This document shows positions 57,101-64,000 of a stretch of DNA of 64,000 nucleotides, in pieces. Position 1 is the stretch's first letter; the number at the start of each line of letters is the position of its first letter. This DNA comes from Hygrocybe punicea (taxonomy: Eukaryota > Basidiomycota > Agaricomycetes > Agaricales > Hygrophoraceae). Location: positions 372,001 to 436,000 of the forward strand of contig OY744470.1 in the NCBI GenBank assembly GCA_963556145.1. The letters are read 5' to 3'. The notes beneath the pieces were generated by a model. The model did no database searches, was not told the DNA's origin, and worked only from the letters and a program-made list of their open reading frames with translations. Both the position numbers and the translations under genes were made by a program.

Positions 57101-57468
57101 GCGGTGATGTTGACGAGAATTGTAGGCAAATCAGGTTCCTCATGGAATTTCCGGAATGCGCGAAATGCTTTCTCGATCTTCGCATCGAGTAGCTTGTGAT
57201 CGTCATCGGTGAAGCCATCGCGCTCCTGCGATACCTTTCTAAGGGCGGAAGGTTCGGCGGAGGCATGTACATCGCCAACAGACAAGCGTGAAAAGTCGTT
57301 GGATCCATGATAGTTGATGCCACGTGATCTTGGGCAAGACGAAGGAAGTCGTTTTGCAGGAGAAAAATGACGTTTCCTGCGTAGCCACCGGACGTTCAAG
57401 CTCAAGTCCCCTTCGAGTTCAACGCCCAACGCCGACGCCTTCCACCTTCTCTTCATCGTGGTGCCCAT
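54108..57468 (-). CDS. P-loop NTPase of a fungal lineage-specific family
   Basis: Minus-strand multi-exon gene with a stop at 54108. Exons read, in order: MGTTMKRRWKASALG (ATG 57468, or 57456) with IEKAFRAFRKFHEEPDLP; ISIIQSSGYGKSRMVHEQ (Walker A near 56605) and FTIPFNLRP; DLAFPPADDTIRNCLTR; LGRLLRQLRASYSG with EMVIYFDEAHSL (Walker B near 56000); FAIFLSTYSDLAEFATP; PFDCYPDMLI; AVVDCIWMLDFEVRREN; a long last exon with SINYSAGCLLTTFIEM, a CPNHKP patch and an acidic tail. The layout resembles expanded fungal P-loop ATPases related to STAND/Crinkler-type NTPases; the exact class is inference. The start faces the VTI1 copy within about 65 bases, so the two would share a promoter. Confidence 0.65.
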
Positions 57469-57530
57469 CCTTCCCTCATCACGGCCTGTCTGCTCAACTT
57501 CCGCAGCTTTCTCGTGTTCCCAATTCCGAG

Positions 57531-58503
57531 ATGGATAATTCACCTGACAAGCTGTTTGATTCATACGACAAGGTGTCTTACTGGTCACCTGCCTCTGAAA
57601 TCCTTTAGTTATTGATGCTGTTATAGTTTTTTCAAGACGTTTTGCAAAGCGTTCAAGACAAGCTTCATGGCAAAGGAAAAGATGAACGTAGAGGTTGGTC
57701 CTTGTGTCATTAAATATTCATACTCCCCAATCAATAACCTGGGTGATTTAGAACAGAGGAAGACTTCGCTAAGAAGAATCGAGATGGAACTAGACGAAGC
57801 TGATGAATGGGTTGGTTGTCATATTTCATCAGTGCAAGCTAAAGCTCTGAATGTGTCTGGGATTGCGCAGGTCTCAGAAATGGAAATTACAATTCAGGCC
57901 ATACCTCGGTCCATCAAACGCAAGTATCAAGCACGTTTGAAAGCCATCAAGGCTGAACTGCTACGGTGCAAGAACTTCTCGACAGACTTGCATTCACAAC
58001 TTGCTCGCTCCGTTTTGCTCGCTTCAGACACTAGGCTGGACGGCTCACCCAGCTCGGATGAACCTTACGGGTCCAGTGGTGATCGGGTTCGTTTGCTGAA
58101 CGGAATGGACTTCCTTGCATATGTCACGAAGGCTGATGGATTCACAGAGAATCTCTTTGGCAACAGAGGAACAAGGAGCGGCGGACATACTGAGATCTTT
58201 AAGAGAGCAAAGGGAAGAGATTGTGAATGCACGGGATACGGTACGGACATCATTATCAAACAAATATTACTTACCGGAAATTGAACCCTTGACAGCTCTG
58301 CACTGCAGATACGTCAATTGACAGTGCTTCTGGTATGCTCAAGACGATGTTTCGACAGTATGTTTGCATTATTTGATCCTTTTCGATGGCGAGTTCTGAT
58401 GCAAATCATAAGCATGTATCATCAGCGTGTCGTAATAGCCGGCATCGCTGTTGTCTTGGTGTTATTGATTGCCCTCGTCTTCTGGTTTAAACTTGTTCAG
58501 TAG
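57531..58503 (+). pseudogene. VTI1 v-SNARE gene with a frameshift
   Basis: Exons 57531-57572 (MDNSPDKLFDSYDK), 57627-57693, 57752-57810, 57871 onward, then a SNARE-motif exon ending at about 58250, an exon CTADTSIDSASGMLK (starts about 58295), and the last exon MYHQRVVIAGIAVV with a C-terminal transmembrane anchor (LVLLIALVFWFKLVQ) ending at 58503. Vti1 N-terminal features (MEITIQAIPRSIKRKYQARL; DPYGSSGDR-like) and the SNARE heptads (LMDSQRISLATEEQGA) are clear. Between NGMDF and SRRLMDSQ (about 58112-58122) the frame shifts by one, with no splice signals. The SNARE core also has an extra Ala. Vti1 acts in Golgi-endosome-vacuole fusion. Either an assembly error or a dead duplicate. Confidence 0.75.
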
Positions 58504-58617
58504 TTGACCCAATGATCTTACAGAAGTGTATGGTTGAATAATTTAACATCAAAAAAGTTCCTCTTCTTTCAACCTCTCCTTCAACAGTTGGTGGGCAGTT
58601 GGCATTTTGTATGGAAT

Positions 58618-59695
58618 TATATATAGTGTTTTGTAGAACAGTTAGGCTAAGACTAGTGTTTGGCTTGTGAGAAATGGAAATTACCACATACCACATGTAT
58701 GTTTTTGGCCCTGTGAATGCTGTGTTGTACACGGTGGAAACATATGCGCAGGTCGAGCTTACTCGACCTGCAGAATCAAGCTATAGCATTCTGGAATTAT
58801 TTGCCCATACTTGGATTGCAGGCATCTGCATTTGGTGCATCGAACACACTCAATGAATAGAAATATATTAAGTATGTCTTTGTATGATACATCTGAGATT
58901 CCAACAAACCTAGGATGCTTACCTGGTGAACATGGCAGCCGCAGGTCGAGCATGCTCGACTTGTGGACCAGTAAGCCATGACTCGAGCATGCTCGACCTG
59001 CAGACTTACACATTGGTCGCTGCAGACATGAAGCCACAGGTTGAGCATGCTTGACCCGTGGACCAACAAGCCATGACTCAAGCGGGCTCAACTGGTGGAG
59101 AGACAAGCTGCAACTTGAGCATACATGACTCGTGGACCAACAAGCTTTGACTCGAGCATGCTCAACCCACGGACATACAACACTCGTGGACATACAAGCC
59201 GTGACTCAAGCATGCTTGACCCACAGACATACAAGCCATGACTCGAGTGTGCTTGACCCACGGACAGACAAGCCATGACTTGAGCATGCTTGACCGGTTG
59301 ACATCCAAGCCATGACTTAAGCATGCTCAACCCATGGACATACAAGCCGCGACTTGAGCATGCTCGACCCATGGACAGACAAGCTGCGACTCGAGCATGC
59401 TCGACCTGTAGACAGACAAGCCACGACTCAAGCATGCTCAACCCGTGGAGCAACAAGCCATGACTTGAGCATCGGAGCAACAAGCCACGACTTGAGCATG
59501 CTCAACCCGTGGACAGACAAGCCATGACTTGAGCATGCTCAACCCATTGACATACAAGCCATGACTTGAGCCTGCTCAACCCGCGGACATACAAGCCATG
59601 ACTCGAGCATGCTCGACCCACAGAGCAACAAGCCATGACTTGAGCAAGCTTGTTTCACAGATAAACACGCCGTGACCCGAGCATGCTCGACCCGC
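58618..59695. repeat. Palindromic GAGCATGCTC satellite with a repeated leader
   Basis: 58618-58950 is a unique-looking leader (TGTTTTGTAGAACAGTT, then GGTCGAGCTTACTCGACC) that recurs at 61338 and, inverted, near 62530. From 58950 the DNA is an array with units of about 37 bp, each with a TCGAGCATGCTCGA-type palindrome and CCACGGACATACAAGCC. Palindromes vary as CGAGCATGCTCG, TGAGCATGCTCA and CAAGCATGCTTG, that is CG to TG/CA. Protein-like frames here are artefacts. Confidence 0.9.
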
Positions 59696-59724
59696 GGCAC
59701 CCTGGTGGATTGGTTGATGTGATT

Positions 59725-59830
59725 CTCGTGGTCATTTTAAGCTGCAGATCATGCAAAATGGACAAGTATTGAATGAGATATGCACAAAACACTTGTGTCT
59801 AGTGTTTTGAGCATACCTACCTGTGGACAC
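59725..59830. repeat. Hairpin element, copy 5 (remnant)
   Basis: GTCATTTTAAGCTGCAGATC, then a GACAAGTATTGAATGAGATA arm and the AGTGTTTTGAGCATA half, match the left arm and loop of the hairpin family (closest to copy 4). The right arm is truncated. Confidence 0.65.
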
Positions 59831-60663
59831 TGAGAGTTGATGAAGTCTATATTATATAAACTGACACAGAGCCATGCATGGATGGAGGGGCATTGTAGTG
59901 GACATATTTATGTCTGCAGGTTGAGCATGCAACCAATGCATACGTCCGCAGGTCGAGCATGCTCGAGTTGCGGCCTTTTGGTCCACAAGTCAAGCATGGT
60001 TGAGTAGCGGCTTTATAGGGATAGTGAGTGCAGAGTCGAAATTTTGAGCACCAAAACTTTGTGGGATTTAAGGCCCCAAAAGAATCTCCCAGTCAACAGC
60101 TTTCCAACGGTGCCCCATTGGTTGAAATTGGCGGAGCGGTTGTGGAGAAATGTGGCTGAGAAGTTGCGGTGGCGGCCAAGCCCAGCCACAGGGTTAGGGT
60201 TGACCCCAGTCTAGGGTTGCATGACCAACACTTGCCATTCTTGGCAATTCGGTCTTGGGGCTGCATCAGACACTGAATCTGCACAACCTTTCCTTGTTTC
60301 ACTCTTTCTTAACATTTCATCTCACACAGCTTGTTTTTTAATATAGTCTACTTACCATTTACAGTACACACCATCAAATTTTCACAACGTAGACTCTTAG
60401 TTCTTTCATTGCACTCTTTTTTACTGCCGACTGCACCTCTGGAACCAGTTCCGGTTCCATTTAGCCATATAGACACCTTCCCAAGTTAGTTTTCTTTTTT
60501 TTTTTTTTTTTTTTTTTCACTTTTATAATTTCCTGGTGACGACCACTAGACCTTTACCCTGCAATGTATGTATGTTCCCATCCATATCCGCCCTCTCTTA
60601 TGCTGCATGTAATTCAGTGAAACTTGTATTACTGAAATTCGTTAACAAAGCCAGCTTCACGGT
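59831..60663. other. No recognisable gene; poly-T tract
   Basis: No coding exon is seen. A T-run of about 27 bases lies at 60491-60518. Two more GAGCATG-type sites occur at 59925-59965. Confidence 0.5.
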
Positions 60664-61335
60664 ATTATATATACTGTTTTCTAAATAAGTTGGGCTAGGC
60701 TAGTGGTGGACTAGCCACCAATGTAGATTTTGACCCTCAAACAGTTTGTATTCACATGCCTGCGATGGATTGACATTGTGCAGAATATGGTGCGTGCGTT
60801 GAGGATGCTTGTATTAGGCACGACGTTGGTGTTATCCTTGTGAGACCATTGACATGTGAGCACCGCCGACCGAGCGTGCTCGGTGCGCATGATCACGTGA
60901 GACACGATAGTAAGGAATGCGGAGACCCATCATGGCAGGTATCAAAGTGAATGCTGCCAATGTATTACTGAGATGGCTATACGACGGGTACACTAAGTAA
61001 GCGTGGATGGAGCAAACCGCGCATCGAGCACATTCGCTTGGCGAAACGAGTACACATTATCCGCACAATGTTGGTCCGTGAATCGAGCACACTCCATCCG
61101 CGCATCGATCAGAGTTGGTCCACGCATCAAGCATACTCCATCCACGCAACGATAACACACAGTCCGCCAATCGAGCACACTCCATCGACGCATCGATCAG
61201 AGTTGGTCCGCGCATCGAGCATACTCCATCCGGGCAACGATAACACACGGTCCGTGAATCGAACACACTCCATCCGCGCATTGATAAGAGTTGGTCCGCG
61301 CATTGAGCATACTCCATCTGTGCAACGATTATATA
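60664..61335. repeat. Non-autonomous element with 22-bp monomers (left end visible)
   Basis: Starts TTATATATACTGTTTTCTAA followed by GTTGGGCTAGGCTAGTG, the inverse of the ends at 12.18, 13.98 and 14.71 kb. From 61030 it carries 22-bp units such as ATCGAGCATACTCCATCC and CATCGATCAGAGTTGGTCC. Two or three monomer types alternate in a higher-order pattern. It runs directly into the palindrome at 61336. Confidence 0.7.
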
Positions 61336-62533
61336 TCGTGTTTTGTAGAACAGTTAGGCTAAGACCAGTGTTTGGCTTGTGAGAAATGGAAAGTACCACA
61401 TACCACATGTATGTTTTTGGCCCTGTGAATGCTGTGTTGTACATGGTGGAAACATATGCGCAGGTCAAGCTTACTCGACCTGCGGAATCAAGCTATGGCA
61501 TTCTGCAATTTGCCCATACTTGGATTGCAGGCATCTGCATTTGGTGCATCAAACACACTCAATGAATAGAAATATATTAAGTATGTCTTTGTATGATACA
61601 TCTGAGATTCCAACAAACCTAGGATGCTTACCTGGTGAACATGGCAGCCGCAGGTCGAGCATGCTCGACTTGTGGACCAGTAAGCCATGACTCGAGCATG
61701 CTCGACCTGCAGACTTACACATTGGTCGCTGCAGACATGAAGCCACAGGTTGAGCATGCTTGACCCGTGGACCAACAAGCCATGACTCAAGCGGGCTCAA
61801 CTGGTGGAGAGACAAGCTGCAACTTGAGCATACATGACTCGTGGACCAACAAGCTTTGACTCGAGCATGCTCAACCCACGGACATACAACACTCGTGGAC
61901 ATACAAGCCGTGACTCAAGCATGCTTGACCCACAGACATACAAGCCATGACTCGAGTGTGCTTGACCCACGGACAGACAAGCCATGACTTGAGCATGCTC
62001 GAGTCAAAGCTTGTTGGTCCACGAGTCATGTATGCTCAAGTTGCAGCTTGTCTCTCCACTGGTTGAGCCCGCTCGAGTCATGGCTTGTTGGTCCACGGGT
62101 CAAGCATGCTCAACCTGCGGCTTCATGTCTGCAGCGACCAATGTGTAGGTCCGCAGGTTGAGCATGCTCGAGTCACGGCTTATTGGTCCGTGAGTTGAGC
62201 ATGCTTGACCTGCGGCTGCCATGTTCACCAGGTAAGCATCCTAGGTTTGTTGGAATCTTAGATGTATCATACAAAGACATACTTAATATATTTCTATTCA
62301 TTGAGTGTGTTCGATGCACCAAATGCAGATGCCTGCAATCCAAGTACGGGCAAATTGCAGAATGCCATAGCTTGATTCCACAGGTCGAGTAAGCTCGACC
62401 TGCGCATATGTTTCCACCATGTACAACACAGCATTCACAGGGCCAAAAACATACATGTGGTATGTGGTACTTTTCATTTCTCACAAGCCAAACGCTAGTC
62501 TTAGCCTAACTGTTCTACAAAACACAATATATA
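61336..62533. repeat. 1.2-kb inverted repeat (foldback element)
   Basis: The left arm (61336-61872) and right arm (about 62000-62533) are near-identical inverted copies of about 535 bases, separated by about 127 bases of satellite. Both termini read TGTTTTGTAGAACAGTT from outside in, preceded by TATATA. The left arm and spacer also duplicate 58625-59290 directly, so the right arm probably arose by inverted duplication of the same module. Confidence 0.9.
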
Positions 62534-64000
62534 ATCACAAGATGAATCACAACAATTCCACAAAAAACCAGGCCATTCCCATGCATTCCACTCAATTAGC
62601 ATCACTATCTCAACAACATTCACAGCAATTCCACAGACATCCAGGCCATACACATGCAATCTAATGGCTCAGTGGAGGATCAGTATTGGATGATGTAGAG
62701 ATTGACATCTCAGTGGATGCTGATTCTCATACTTTCCTTCATATCCCCATTCTCCTACTCTCCTTCCTACTCCTCCCTCTCTTCCATTCTTATTCCCTCT
62801 CCTCACATTCCTTTCTTTTCATACTTCACCATTTCTTCAGTACAGTCCCTTTATACATATTATATAGTATGTATATAGTGTTCCCTGTATATACATATAA
62901 ACAAGTTGACTTTGGATTCTGACTCCATAGACAAAGGACTTGCCAAAACACCATTGGCACCTACAAAGGCCATGTTTACTACAGCCAAGATTTGCAGCAA
63001 TCCCACACAAATCCAAGCCATTCACATGCAATCCTGTGGCTCAGGATCACTATCCCATGAAGAATTGCAGCAATTCCACAGAAATCCAGGCAATTCACAG
63101 GCAATCCTGTGGCTCAAGTAATCACATCATTCGTTTTGACTGACTTTGTCTTGGCCAACTACTGGACCAGTAATAGTCAAATACCAGTCAACTACTGGGC
63201 AACTACTGGTTAATGTATTTGGGACTCTACAAATACTAAATGTGAGATTGTCTTTCAAATTTTATGAATTCAAATTCAAATTTCAAATATTTTATTGACT
63301 TTGAGAGACTTGAAAGACTCAAATGCATTAGATATCTGGAAAGCTTCAAAATTCAGATTTGGAGTTTCCTGAATATGATACCAAATCCCAAATGTGAGTG
63401 TTTGAGAAATTGAGATTTGCTTTACGATTCCAGATTCTTCACAAGATATGAAACATTTGGAATTTTTTTGAATCTACATATGACCTTTTGATTGTTACTT
63501 CTAATTCCTAAAAGGTGTGGAGAAATATGATCTTTAGTAATGTATTTAGATATCCATTTCACACGGCCTAAATTTAGGGTTTTGTTTTGTATGGGTAATT
63601 TATTTGTGTCACCCCCAAAGGCCTTTTTGCACCTAGTGTAATTTCCCACATTAGCACAGATTACCCCCCCAACTTGCATGGACTCTTTCTCCATAACTGG
63701 TCTGCCGATTTCTTAGAAAATGGTTACTGTTCCCAATGGATTGCCAACTTAAATCTGCAACAATTCCATGTCCCAGATTTATATATATATACACACAAGA
63801 CCAGTATAATATGGAGCATGGGAAAATATTGCCTAATTTGGTTAGCATGCCCATTGTATACCCAATGCCATATATAGTGTCAGAATTGTTTTATTTACAA
63901 AATTGAGTGAGAAAAATGCAAAAAAGTCAAATAAAGCTGATGCTTTTGAAAAACTTGGCAGGATTCCAAGTGGATTCCACATGATTCCTCATGAATAAGC
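62534..64000. other. AT-rich flank with a short diverged repeat; no gene
   Basis: CAGCAATTCCACAG, AATCCAGGC and ACATGCAATC phrases recur at 62560-62660 and 62990-63115, at first about 47 bp apart. A CT-rich stretch lies at 62740-62830. No coding exon is recognised to the end of the window. Confidence 0.5.

Noticed and set aside
59000..62000. Ser/His/Cys-rich repeated frames
   Set aside because: Artefacts of the palindromic satellite, identical in duplicated blocks and present on both strands.
1..64000. tRNA and rRNA genes
   Set aside because: No cloverleaf with A and B boxes and no rRNA core sequence was recognised by eye; a covariance scan could still find a missed tRNA.

Overview
The window is nuclear DNA of a filamentous basidiomycete, most likely a mushroom-forming agaricomycete. 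Evidence: many genes with 45-60 bp introns (GTRNGT donors, CTNAY branch sites), a VTI1 SNARE gene and an RNA14 fragment with fungal sequence features, a Ty3/gypsy element, an Ndc10-type Crypton recombinase, a fungal TET/JBP dioxygenase and a Zn2Cys6 cluster. The species cannot be told. No tRNA or rRNA gene was recognised. Nearly everything here is mobile, repetitive or lineage-specific; only one recognisable housekeeping gene (VTI1-like) is near-complete, and it carries a frameshift.

Region by region. 1-15.2 kb is gene-poor: an 88-bp higher-order satellite built of four 22-bp monomers (2.3-6.0 kb), a 146-bp satellite (7.2-8.9 kb), and copies of a hairpin (palindromic) element linked to 22-bp monomer arrays. 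At 15.3-15.6 kb lies a tandem repeat that folds on paper into paired three-way junctions. 16.2-17.6 kb holds a gene of an unnamed family (family B). 17.9-27.7 kb is a complete, apparently young 9.8-kb Ty3/gypsy element on the minus strand, with 795-bp LTRs, gag-protease, pol, and an extra three-exon gene in the opposite orientation that encodes a Zn2Cys6 protein. It is inserted in a second copy of the three-way-junction repeat.

28.7-31.9 kb carries two minus-strand genes: a zinc-finger protein with a caspase/CHAT-like His-Cys signature, and a TET/JBP-type 2OG-Fe(II) dioxygenase. A 1.0-kb non-autonomous DNA transposon with 8-bp target duplications follows. 34.0-45.4 kb is a run of five plus-strand genes: an unknown, a second family B member, a BAH-PHD protein, a Ulp1/C48-type protease and a large uncharacterised protein. 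Together these chromatin, SUMO and DNA-modification genes look like the cargo of a large mobile or selfish locus, but no transposase or ends were identified for it.

45.5-47.3 kb is satellite again. 47.4-48.8 kb holds broken pieces of chitin-synthase-regulator (SKT5/Sel1), membrane-protein and RNA14 genes. These meet a degraded Crypton tyrosine recombinase (48.8-51.3 kb). 51.9-58.5 kb contains a trypsin-like protein, a P-loop NTPase and the VTI1 copy. 58.6-62.5 kb is a palindromic GAGCATGCTC satellite, including a 1.2-kb inverted repeat. The rest to 64 kb is AT-rich, without genes.

Old repeats here show CG to TG/CA decay at fixed positions, as expected of CpG methylation, whereas the gypsy element does not. 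A 5-methylcytosine-oxidase family gene in the same window makes that contrast notable.
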